From an uncultured cyanobacterium (lineage in GTDB: Bacteria; Cyanobacteriota; Cyanobacteriia; PCC-6307; Cyanobiaceae), in NCBI GenBank assembly GCA_903831165.1, contig CAIKWV010000492.1, positions 1 to 8,880 on the forward strand: a stretch of 8,880 nt of DNA, given 5' to 3'. The notes below the pieces were generated by a model. The model did not search any database, was not told the DNA's origin, and worked only from the letters and a program-made list of their open reading frames with translations. Below are positions 1-5,807 of the stretch, piece by piece; within the stretch, counting starts at the first letter, position 1; the number at the start of each line of letters is the position of its first letter. The translations under genes and the position numbers were made by a program.

Positions 1-323
1 AGCGGCTGCTGGCGGAAGCTGCCCGTTTTGCCGATGCCGACATCGGCCAGATGGCCAAGCAGATCACCGAGATCCGCTCGATGCTGGGCACCGGTGGCGG
101 CGGCCGCAAGCCGGTGGCGGACGTCAAGCTGGACTTCACCCCCCGCGAGGCCAGCGTGCTGCAACTGGTGGCCGAGGGGATGATGAACAAGGAGATCGCC
201 CGGCGGCTGGAAACCTCGATCCGCAACGTCGAGAAGTACGTGAGCCGCCTGTTCATCAAGACCGGCACCGCCAGCCGCACCGAACTGGTGCGCTTTGCCT
301 TGGAGCACGGGCTGGTGGACTGA
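1..323 (+). CDS. LuxR/NarL-type response regulator, C-terminal part (5' end outside window)
   Basis: The reading frame is open from base 3, so the gene begins left of the window; the ATG at 51 is internal. About 106 residues are visible. The first ~35 look like the last receiver helix plus a Gly-rich linker (GTGGGGRK). The rest is a LuxR/GerE helix-turn-helix: FTPREASVLQLVAEGMMNKE, then IARRLETSIRNVEKYVSRLF, then the closing helix ending in EHGLVD. The TPRE..VL.L.AEG..NKEIA pattern and the NVEKYVSRLFIK recognition helix are typical of NarL/FixJ regulators that bind DNA as dimers when phosphorylated by a partner histidine kinase. The receiver domain with its phospho-Asp cannot be seen, so a kinase-independent LuxR protein is possible. 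No target can be named. It is followed by 356 bases without a gene. Confidence 0.9.
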   Translation, partial: RLLAEAARFADADIGQMAKQITEIRSMLGTGGGGRKPVADVKLDFTPREASVLQLVAEGMMNKEIARRLETSIRNVEKYVSRLFIKTGTASRTELVRFALEHGLVD

Positions 324-364
324 AGGCCCTCGGGGCCGTTGGCCTTGTGCCTGCTGGCTGAGGG

Positions 365-378
365 ATGTTCTGGAACAT
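365..378. promoter_or_regulatory. Inverted repeat ATGTTC-TG-GAACAT
   Basis: Perfect 6-bp arms separated by TG. They extend to GGG (362-364) and CCC (380-382) if one extra T is bulged. The site lies about 40 bases after the regulator stop and about 300 bases before the secreted-protein start. It has the size of a dimeric-repressor operator or a short terminator stem. There is no T-run, and it does not match the cyanobacterial LexA pattern as I know it. The function is unproven. Confidence 0.3.
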
Positions 379-430
379 TCCCCACTTCCGGCCTGGAGCG
401 AGAGCGACAACCCTGATAGGGCCCGCCGAT

Positions 431-446
431 CCGGCTGATCAGCTGG
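431..446 (+). terminator. Palindromic stem-loop, possible weak terminator or operator
   Basis: CCGGCTGATCAGCTGG contains the perfect 10-bp palindrome GCTGATCAGC (434-443). As RNA it folds into a 6-bp stem (one G-U pair) with a GATC tetraloop, and it is followed by CTTTCC. The T-run is short, so termination is only one reading; a protein-binding palindrome is the other. It also contains a GATC site. Confidence 0.25.
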
Positions 447-679
447 CTTTCCAGGGCTTCCTGAGGGGTGCCAGGCCTTTGTGGTCGCTGGCTTCTGGGC
501 ATTGGCTCGCAATGCTGGCAACCGTGGTCGCCGGCACTCGTGCGTGGCTGCAGGCGCCTGCCGGCCAGCGTGAGGTTGCCTGGCGCTGGATAGTTGGCGG
601 ATCCGCTGCCTGGGATCCCGCGCCGTTGCGTGCAAACGTGAGCTGGGCTTTTGTTCTTGTCCCAGGCCCCCTTGCCCCG

Positions 680-1168
680 ATGCCGAGCTTGTCCGCTGTG
701 ATCTCTCCCCTTCGCGTCGCCGGTGCTCTGGCGGCCTCCGCCCTGCTGGCCTGTTCCCTGCCCACGGCGCAGGCCCAGGAGCAGTGCCGCTTCCTGATGC
801 CCCTCGGCGGCGGCGGTGAACCGGTCGTCAGCAAGCGCATCGGCCCCGACCGTCTGCTGGGCCGCACCAACTGGAACACCGATTTCGTCGTTGACCGCAC
901 CTTCCGCAAGTACCGCTTCTTCTTCACCTCGGCCTCCACGGAGGCGGCCACGTTCCCGGTGGCCGGCTTCATGCGCTTCACCGATGGCTCCAGCCTGCAG
1001 GTGATCAATGAAACCCCCACCTTCCCGCCGGGGACGGGCCGCATGTTCGGGCCATTCCAGGCGGTGCCAGGCAAGCGCACCAACCTGATGAACTTCCGGG
1101 TGGGCTCCAGCACCCAGCCCGCGGCCCTGGGCTTCAGCTATCGGATCTCCGTGCAGGGATGCACCTGA
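680..1168 (+). CDS. Small secreted or lipid-anchored protein of unknown function
   Basis: This is a 162-residue protein. The ATG at 680 is chosen because it begins an export signal: a short N-region with one Arg (R12), a hydrophobic Ala/Leu core and a likely signal-peptidase site near PTAQA-Q (residues 28-33). An alternative lipobox-like LLAC lies at 22-25, so lipidation at Cys25 cannot be excluded. The frame is open upstream to 365, but that extension looks non-coding. The mature part (~130 residues) is rich in Phe, Arg, Gly and Thr. It has just two cysteines, one near its start (C36) and one next to last (C161), which could tie the two ends together by a disulfide. I do not recognise a family. 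The spacing of beta-prone stretches (NWNTDFVVD, KYRFFFTSAS, LGFSYRISVQ) suggests a small beta-sandwich, which is inference only. It probably acts in the periplasm or at the cell surface. Confidence 0.75.
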   Translation: MPSLSAVISPLRVAGALAASALLACSLPTAQAQEQCRFLMPLGGGGEPVVSKRIGPDRLLGRTNWNTDFVVDRTFRKYRFFFTSASTEAATFPVAGFMRFTDGSSLQVINETPTFPPGTGRMFGPFQAVPGKRTNLMNFRVGSSTQPAALGFSYRISVQGCT

Positions 1169-1177
1169 CGTTCCGCC

Positions 1178-1185
1178 GCGATCGC
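1178..1185. repeat. HIP1 octamer GCGATCGC
   Basis: Exact match to the highly iterated palindrome of cyanobacteria, here in the 70-base gap between the secreted-protein gene and the pseudouridine-synthase-like gene. It is adjacent to a small GC stem (GCCGC / GCGGC, 1184-1198) that lacks a T tract. Confidence 0.5.
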
Positions 1186-1238
1186 CGCGCTGGGCGGCGC
1201 CGGCCCACGGGCACAGGCACCCTCCTGGCGCAACGGCC

Positions 1239-2216
1239 ATGACGCCCGCGGGCTGGCTGCCGCGAGCTCTCAACGGCGGCTGGAGCTACCGCGACCGCAT
1301 CGACGCCCGCTCCACCGGCCTGTCCGTCACCGCCTTCTATGCCGGCCGCTACCGCCATTCCGCCCATGCGGAGTGGCTGCGGCGTCTGGCCGCCGGTGAG
1401 ATCGAGCGCAACGGCCGGCCTCTCCAGGCCGATGAGCCGCTGGTGGCCGGCGATCGGCTGGTCTGGCGGCGTCCCCCCTGGTGGGAGGAGGCCGTGCCGG
1501 CCGATTGGGCGGTGGTCCACGACGACGGCGATCTGCTGGTGCTCGACAAGCCCAGTGGGCTGCCGGTGCTGCCGGCCGGCGGCTGGCTGGAGCACACCGT
1601 GCTGCGGCTGCTGGAGCGGCGCCATCAGGGCGATCCGGCTGGCCTGCCGCGGCCGGTGCATCGCCTGGGGCGGTTCACCAGCGGGCTGTTGGTCTGCGCC
1701 CGCCGGCCGGCCACCCGGGCCTGGTTGAGCGCCCGGCTGCGGGAGAGCACCGCGGGGGGCATGGCCGAACCTGCAGCGGCAGCAGGCTGCCGCAAGATCT
1801 ATCGCGCCCTGTTGGTGCCGGGGGCACTGCCGCTGGCCCCGGGGGAATCGCTGGTGATCACCACGCCGATCGGTCGCCGCGACCATCCCCAGCTGGGCCA
1901 GATCTGGTGCGCCGCTGATGGCCTGAGGCCCGGCGATCTGGCCGCCCACAGCAGCCTCAGCCTGCTGGAGCGCCACGCCGAAAGCGACCTGGTGCAGGTG
2001 GCGATCGCCAGCGGCCGACCCCACCAGATCCGCATCCACTGCGCCGCCGTGGGCGCGCCGCTGCTGGGCGATCCGCTGTACGGGCCCGGCGGCCTGGCCG
2101 AGGCCTCGGCGCGCCCGGGCGACGGGGGCTACCGGCTGCAGGCCTGGCGGCTGGAGCTGGTGCGGCCTGACGGCACTCGGCTGGCGCTGGAGGCAGCGCA
2201 GGCGCTCGTGGTGTGA
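1239..2216 (+). CDS. RluA-family RNA pseudouridine synthase-like protein, catalytic Asp replaced by Gly
   Basis: This is a 325-residue protein. Residues ~20-80 resemble an S4-like RNA-binding segment (AGEIERNGRPL, then VAGDRLVWRRPPW). The RluA fold follows: DLLVLDKPSGLPVLP with K104, the motif around residues 141-149 (HRLGRFTSG), CRKIYRALLVPG with Y188 at the position that normally stacks with the target base, and GRPHQIRIHC (259-268) followed by LLGDPLYG. Family members isomerise uridine to pseudouridine in rRNA or tRNA using the Asp of HRLDxxTSG; here residue 144 is Gly (codon GGG at 1668). From memory, cyanobacterial and plant relatives also carry HRLGR, which would make this a subfamily trait and not a local mutation. 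Activity is therefore uncertain, although all other motifs are intact. The start at 1239 leaves the LNGGWSYRDRI N-terminus I expect for this subfamily; there is no strong ribosome-binding site. The product is cytoplasmic; the RNA target is unknown. Confidence 0.88.
   Translation: MTPAGWLPRALNGGWSYRDRIDARSTGLSVTAFYAGRYRHSAHAEWLRRLAAGEIERNGRPLQADEPLVAGDRLVWRRPPWWEEAVPADWAVVHDDGDLLVLDKPSGLPVLPAGGWLEHTVLRLLERRHQGDPAGLPRPVHRLGRFTSGLLVCARRPATRAWLSARLRESTAGGMAEPAAAAGCRKIYRALLVPGALPLAPGESLVITTPIGRRDHPQLGQIWCAADGLRPGDLAAHSSLSLLERHAESDLVQVAIASGRPHQIRIHCAAVGAPLLGDPLYGPGGLAEASARPGDGGYRLQAWRLELVRPDGTRLALEAAQALVV
2001..2008. repeat. HIP1 octamer GCGATCGC inside the pseudouridine-synthase-like gene
   Basis: Second exact HIP1 octamer of the window, within the coding sequence just before the GRPHQIR motif. 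Confidence 0.45.
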
Positions 2217-2242
2217 GCGTGCGGTCACCCCGCCGATCGGCT

Positions 2243-2326
2243 GCCCCAGTTGCGTCCGGCGCCCCAGTTGCGTCTGGCGTCTCAGTCGCGGCCGTCGCCA
2301 CCGTGATCGGGGCCACCGTGATCGCC
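2243..2326. repeat. Short tandem repeats (18-bp units, then 15-bp units) before the Pot operon
   Basis: Units at 2243-2260 (GCCCCAGTTGCGTCCGGC) and 2261-2278 differ by one base; 2279-2296 is a degenerate third copy. Then GCCACCGTGATCGGG (2297-2311) and GCCACCGTGATCGCC (2312-2326) form a 15-bp pair. They lie in the 156-base spacer between the pseudouridine-synthase-like gene and the ATPase gene, out of frame with both. All units are multiples of three bases. A 36-codon reading (GTG at 2219 to TGA at 2327-2329) covers them as Ala/Val/Gly-rich low complexity, but I do not call it a gene. Confidence 0.8.
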
Positions 2327-2372
2327 TGAACCACCGGGGCCCAGGGAGATTGCTAGACAGGGACGCCTTGGT

Positions 2373-3428
2373 GTGCCGCCTGTGCTCTCGGAGCCTGTCC
2401 TCCAGGACGGCGGCGTTGGCGGCGCCGGCCCCGACGTGATCGCCCTGCACAACGTCAGCCGGCGCTATGGCGAGCTGGTGGCCCTGGAGGGGCTCAGCCT
2501 CTCGATCGCCGCCGGCGAGTTCTTCTCCCTGCTGGGCCCCTCCGGCTGCGGCAAGACCACCACCCTGCGCCTGATCGCCGGCTTCGATCGCCCCCAGGCA
2601 GGCCGGATCCTGCTGCAGGGCCGCGACCTCACCGAGGCGCCGCCGCATCGGCGGCCGGTGAACCTGGTGTTCCAGAACTACGCCCTGTTCCCCCACCTCA
2701 GCGTCTGGGACAACGTCGCCTTCGGGCCCCGCTCCCAGCGGTTGCCGGAGCCGGAGATCCGCCGGCGGGTGGGCGAGAGCCTGGAGGTGGTGCGACTGTC
2801 GGAGCTGGCCCGGCGCCGGCCCCACCAGCTCTCCGGCGGCCAGCAGCAGCGGGTGGCCCTGGCGCGGGCGCTGGTCAATGCCCCGGCCGCTCTGCTGCTC
2901 GATGAACCCCTGGCCGCTCTTGACCCCGACCTGCGCCGCACGATGCGCTCCGAGCTCAAGCGCATCCAGCGGGAGGTGGGCATCACTTTCCTGCTGGTCA
3001 CCCACGACCGGGAGGAGGCCCTCAGCCTCAGCGACCGCCTGGCGGTGATGCACGGCGGCCGGCTGGAGCAGGTGGGCACGCCGCGCCAGCTCTACGACCA
3101 GCCCCGCAGTGCCGTGGTGGCCACCTTCCTGGGGGCCGCCAACCTGCTGCCGGCGGCGGCAGGCGAAGGGCTGCGGCTGCTGCGGCCGGAGCGCCTGCGG
3201 CTCAGTGCCGCCCCACCGGGCCAGGGGGAGCGGGGGCTGCGGGCGCGGGTGCGGGAGCTGGTCTTCCAGGGGGCCACGGTGGAGGTGCGGCTGTGCGCTG
3301 CCGACGATCTGCCGCTGATCGCCATCGACACCAGCGCCGCGCTGCCGGACAATCTGCGCATCGGTGAGGAGTGCTGGTGCCGCTGGAATCCCGCCGACAG
3401 TCACCTGCTGGAGGCCCCGCAGAGCTGA
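2373..3428 (+). CDS. potA: Polyamine-type ABC transporter ATPase (PotA-like)
   Basis: This is a 351-residue ATP-binding subunit of a spermidine/putrescine-class importer; it hydrolyses ATP at the inner face of the membrane to drive the permease pair. Motifs in order: Walker A GPSGCGKTT (55-63), Q-loop Q101 in VFQNYALFPHLSV, signature LSGGQQQR (153-160), Walker B LLLDEP (174-179), D-loop ALD (182-184) and switch histidine H211 in VTHD. The last ~110 residues (from about 240: ANLLPA, LLRPERLRL, VRELVFQGATVEVRL) form a TOBE-type regulatory domain. The start is probably GTG 2373, preceded by an AGGGA-like site; GTG 2382 or GTG 2436, just before the conserved IALHNVSRRYG, are alternatives. The stop TGA overlaps the next gene's ATG by one base. 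The substrate could also be another small cation or organic molecule, since this ATPase type also serves iron and sulfate/thiosulfate systems; the neighbours favour polyamine. Confidence 0.92.
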   Translation: MPPVLSEPVLQDGGVGGAGPDVIALHNVSRRYGELVALEGLSLSIAAGEFFSLLGPSGCGKTTTLRLIAGFDRPQAGRILLQGRDLTEAPPHRRPVNLVFQNYALFPHLSVWDNVAFGPRSQRLPEPEIRRRVGESLEVVRLSELARRRPHQLSGGQQQRVALARALVNAPAALLLDEPLAALDPDLRRTMRSELKRIQREVGITFLLVTHDREEALSLSDRLAVMHGGRLEQVGTPRQLYDQPRSAVVATFLGAANLLPAAAGEGLRLLRPERLRLSAAPPGQGERGLRARVRELVFQGATVEVRLCAADDLPLIAIDTSAALPDNLRIGEECWCRWNPADSHLLEAPQS

Positions 3429-4636
3429 TGGCCCCGCTCCCCCAGGACGGCCGGCGCGACGGCCTGGGTGCTGCCGCCGCGGCTCCCTTCCGGTCCGGCC
3501 GCCGAGCTTTCCTGCGGCGGCTGGCCTGGGGAGCCTCCGGCGCCGTGCTGCTCCCCGGGCTGTTGCAGGCCTGCGGCCGGGGCTCGAAGGGCACGGCTGG
3601 CGCTGGTGGGGGCGGCGGTGATCTGGTGATCTCCACCTTCCCCCTCTACATCGATCCGGGCCAACCCGGCGCTCCCGGCAGCGTCGAGCGCTTCCAGCGG
3701 GACACCGGCATCGATCTGCGCTACGTCGAGGACATCAACGATGTGCGCCAGTTCTTCGCCCGAATCCGTCCCCAGCTGGCGGCCGGCCGGCCGCTCTCCC
3801 AGGATCTGGTGGTGCTCACCGGCTGGATGGGCGAGCGGCTCAACCGGCTGGGCTGGCTGGAGCCGCTGCCCCTGGAGCAGGTGCCCAACGCCCGCAACCT
3901 GATCCCCTCCCTGCGCCATCCCGCCTGGGATCCCCAGCAGCGCTACAGCCTGCCCTGGCAGTCGGGTATTGCCGGCATCGCTTACAACATCAAGGCCACG
4001 GGCCGCGCGTTGCGGGGCATCGACGACCTGTTCGATCCGGCCCTCAAGGGGCGGGTCTCGGCGCTGCTGGAGATGCGCGACACGATGGGGCTGCTGATGC
4101 TGGCCGACGGTCAGGACATCACCCGTCCCACCTGGGCCACGGCCCAGGCTTCCTTTGACCGGCTGGAGAAGGCCCGCCGGGACGGCCAGATCCGCCGTTT
4201 CACCGGCAACGACTACCAGAACGATCTGCTCTCCGGCAATCTGGCCGCCTGCATGGGCTGGTCCGGCGATGTGGCCCAGCTGGCCCTGGAGCAACCGGAT
4301 CTGCGCTTCGTGGTGCCCGAAAGCGGTGGCGTGCTCTGGGCCGACGTGATGGTGATGCCCAGGGGCTCACGCCATCGCCGCGAGGTGGCCGAATGGCTGA
4401 ACTGGGTCTACGACCCCCGCGAGGCGGCCCGCATCGCCGCCGCCGTGCAGTACATCTCGCCGGTGCAGGGGGTGCAGCAGGTGCTGGCGAAGACGCCGGC
4501 CACCGCCGCCCTGGCCCGCAATCCGTTGATGTTCCCCGATGCGGCCGAGCAGCAGCGGCTGCACATGTTCGGCCCCCTGAGCGATGCCGAAGAGGCCCGC
4601 TGGGATGAGCGCTTCGCCCGCATCACCGAGGGCTGA
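3428..4636 (+). CDS. potD: Polyamine-type ABC substrate-binding lipoprotein with Tat-like signal (PotD-like)
   Basis: 402 residues from ATG 3428, which overlaps the ATPase stop (TGATG) and has GGAGG at 3410-3414; the frame is open upstream to GTG 3371, but that would overlap the ATPase gene. The N-terminus has a twin-arginine pattern (GRRAFLRR, R25-R26), a hydrophobic stretch and a lipobox LLQAC (C49). This implies Tat export of a folded protein followed by lipid anchoring at the outer face of the plasma membrane. A Gly-rich spacer (GAGGGGG) follows. The fold matches PotD-type proteins: YVEDINDVRQFFARI, LPWQSGIAGIAYN, ACMGWSGDVAQLA, then GGVLWADVMVMPRG with W304 and D306 at the position of the acidic ligand contact in PotD, and WLNWVYDPREAA. 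It is longer than typical PotD (~350) because of the N-terminal tail. The exact ligand (spermidine, putrescine or other) cannot be told from sequence alone. Confidence 0.9.
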   Translation: MAPLPQDGRRDGLGAAAAAPFRSGRRAFLRRLAWGASGAVLLPGLLQACGRGSKGTAGAGGGGGDLVISTFPLYIDPGQPGAPGSVERFQRDTGIDLRYVEDINDVRQFFARIRPQLAAGRPLSQDLVVLTGWMGERLNRLGWLEPLPLEQVPNARNLIPSLRHPAWDPQQRYSLPWQSGIAGIAYNIKATGRALRGIDDLFDPALKGRVSALLEMRDTMGLLMLADGQDITRPTWATAQASFDRLEKARRDGQIRRFTGNDYQNDLLSGNLAACMGWSGDVAQLALEQPDLRFVVPESGGVLWADVMVMPRGSRHRREVAEWLNWVYDPREAARIAAAVQYISPVQGVQQVLAKTPATAALARNPLMFPDAAEQQRLHMFGPLSDAEEARWDERFARITEG

Positions 4637-5807
4637 GCCGCTGACTGCTGATTTGCCGAGCTCTGATTGGTCGACTTCTGATGGGCCGAATGCCGATGCA
4701 CTGCCTGCGGATGCACTGCCTGCCGATGCACCGCCTACCGATCCTCTGGCTAACGATCCACTGCCTACCGATCCACTGAAGCCTGAACCGTCTGCACGGC
4801 CGACTTCTCAACCACCGGCTTCTGAACCACCGACTTCTGAACCGCTGCCTTCAGAGCAACTGAGGGCTGAATCATCCAGCGCTGCAGCATGGAGGCAACG
4901 CCGGCAGTGGCAAGGGCCGCGCCGGTCCGGGGTTCAGCGGCGCCTGTGGCCCTGGTTGCTGGTGGCACCGGGTCTGCTCTGGCTGTTGGGGCTGTATGGG
5001 CTGCCCCTGCTGGCCCTGGTGCCGTTGTCGTTGTCCCAGCCGCTCAGTCGCTTCGGCCTGGAGACCGTGTTCAGCGGCCGGGTGGCCAACTACCTGGAGG
5101 TGCTGCAGGCCTACGGCCCGATCCTGGGTCGCTCCCTGGGCTACGCCGTCGTCGCCACGGCCCTGGGCCTGTTGCTGGCCTATCCGTTGGCCTTCGCGAT
5201 CCGCTTCCGCGGCGGCCGCTGGCAGCCGCTGCTGATCGGCCTGGTGGTGCTCCCCTCGCTCAGCTCCTATCTGGTGCGGGCGATTGCCTGGACCAGCCTG
5301 CTGGGGGACGGCGGGCCGGTGCTGGGCCTGGTGGCGGCCCTCGGCCTGACCGGACCGCTCGATGCCCTGGGGGTGCTGCGCGATGGCCGGCTGCTCAACA
5401 CCGCCACGGCGGTGATCCTCGGGCTCACCAACAACCTGCTGCCGTTTCTGGTGCTGCCCCTGGTGGTGGCGATGGAGCGGATCGACCCCCGGTTGCTGGA
5501 GGCCGCCGCCGATCTGCATGCCGGTCCCTGGCGCTGCTTTGCCCGGGTGGTCTGGCCCCTGTCCCGGCCGGGGCTGGCGGCTGGCATTCTGCTGAGCCTG
5601 ATCCCCGCCGCCGGCGATGTGGTCAACCCCCTGTTCCTGGGCGGGCCCAATGAGCGCATGATCGCCAACACGATCGAGAACCTGCTGCTGGTGCAGATGC
5701 AGGCGCCCCGGGCGGCGGCGCTGACCCTGGTGTTGATGGCCCTGATCACGCTGGCGGTGCTGCTGCAGCTGCGCGGTCGGGGGCTGGAGGAGCTGCCGCT
5801 GCCATGA
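4605..5807 (+). CDS. potB: Polyamine-type ABC permease (PotB-like) with N-terminal pentad-repeat extension
   Basis: 400 residues if started at ATG 4605 (AAGAGG about 10 bases upstream); ATG 4584 and TTG 4653 are alternatives. The permease core begins near residue 113 (RLWPWLLVAPGLLWLL, first membrane helix). It contains roughly six membrane segments and the EAA loop EAAADLHAGPWRCFARVVWP (299-318) that docks onto the ATPase, then PAAGDVVNPLFLGG. The core alone, about 290 residues, is the usual PotB size. Residues 11-85 are fifteen five-residue units (such as DALPA, DPLPT, PTSEP) encoded by a 15-bp DNA repeat, followed by a basic stretch (WRQRRQWQGPRR) that should keep this tail in the cytoplasm. 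No in-frame ATG, GTG or TTG lies between the repeat and the first helix, so the tail is probably translated unless a rare codon such as CTG 4860 is used. The 5' end overlaps the binding-protein gene by 32 bases; the 3' end overlaps potC by four. Confidence 0.85.
   Translation: MSASPASPRAEPLTADLPSSDWSTSDGPNADALPADALPADAPPTDPLANDPLPTDPLKPEPSARPTSQPPASEPPTSEPLPSEQLRAESSSAAAWRQRRQWQGPRRSGVQRRLWPWLLVAPGLLWLLGLYGLPLLALVPLSLSQPLSRFGLETVFSGRVANYLEVLQAYGPILGRSLGYAVVATALGLLLAYPLAFAIRFRGGRWQPLLIGLVVLPSLSSYLVRAIAWTSLLGDGGPVLGLVAALGLTGPLDALGVLRDGRLLNTATAVILGLTNNLLPFLVLPLVVAMERIDPRLLEAAADLHAGPWRCFARVVWPLSRPGLAAGILLSLIPAAGDVVNPLFLGGPNERMIANTIENLLLVQMQAPRAAALTLVLMALITLAVLLQLRGRGLEELPLP
4635..4859 (+). repeat. 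Fifteen tandem 15-bp units encoding a pentad repeat
   Basis: The unit boundary falls every 15 bases from 4635. The clearest copies are 4695-4709 (GATGCACTGCCTGCG), 4710-4724 (two substitutions or fewer from it), 4725-4739, 4755-4769 and 4770-4784; a second subtype CCGACTTCTGAACCA-like fills 4800-4844. Translated in the permease frame the units are EPLTA, DLPSS, DWSTS, DGPNA, DALPA, DALPA, DAPPT, DPLAN, DPLPT, DPLKP, EPSAR, PTSQP, PASEP, PTSEP, LPSEQ. The array starts within the stop codon of the binding-protein gene and ends about 85 bases before the first membrane helix. Only 31 of its 75 codons end in G or C, against 39 of 40 for codons 5052-5171 of the same gene. Confidence 0.88.

Larger units (their letters stand above)
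324..679. other. Intergenic region with two short palindromes
   Basis: I see no convincing gene here. The frame of the next gene is open back to 365, but that stretch lacks family resemblance and the downstream ATG at 680 begins a clean signal peptide. Immediately after the regulator stop is a small GC hairpin (GGCCC-TCG-GGGCC, 326-338) without a T tract. Two palindromes at 365-378 and 431-446 are listed separately. No convincing -35/-10 pair was found before 680. Confidence 0.5.

Noticed and set aside
365..378. LexA box
   Set aside because: The dyad is TTC-N2-GAA, whereas the LexA sites I know are built on GTAC-type (cyanobacterial) or GAAC-N4-GTTC (Gram-positive) half-sites in the opposite orientation.
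365..679. N-terminal extension of the secreted protein back to 365
   Set aside because: It would bury a complete signal peptide inside the protein, has non-coding-like composition and overlaps the dyad at 365-378.
2219..2329. A 36-codon reading frame (GTG start) covering the 18-bp/15-bp repeats
   Set aside because: Low-complexity Ala/Val/Gly product created by repeats whose lengths are multiples of three, which keep several frames open; no ribosome-binding site.
1134..3404. A 756-codon open frame on the minus strand across the pseudouridine-synthase-like gene and the ATPase gene
   Set aside because: It is antisense to two genes with clear family motifs; its product is Gln/Pro/Arg/His low complexity typical of antisense frames in GC-rich DNA, with no recognisable domain.
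4635..4859. Pentapeptide-repeat (A[DN]LxX) protein domain or CRISPR array
   Set aside because: The units lack the central Leu/Phe with preceding Ala-Asp/Asn pattern of the beta-helical pentapeptide fold, being Pro-rich instead. There are no spacers between repeats, so it is not a CRISPR.
4408..4968. Minus-strand open frames across the 15-bp repeat (pentads such as GRQCI)
   Set aside because: Any frame through a 15-bp repeat shows a pentad; these overlap coding sequence on the plus strand and lack starts with ribosome-binding sites or recognisable domains.
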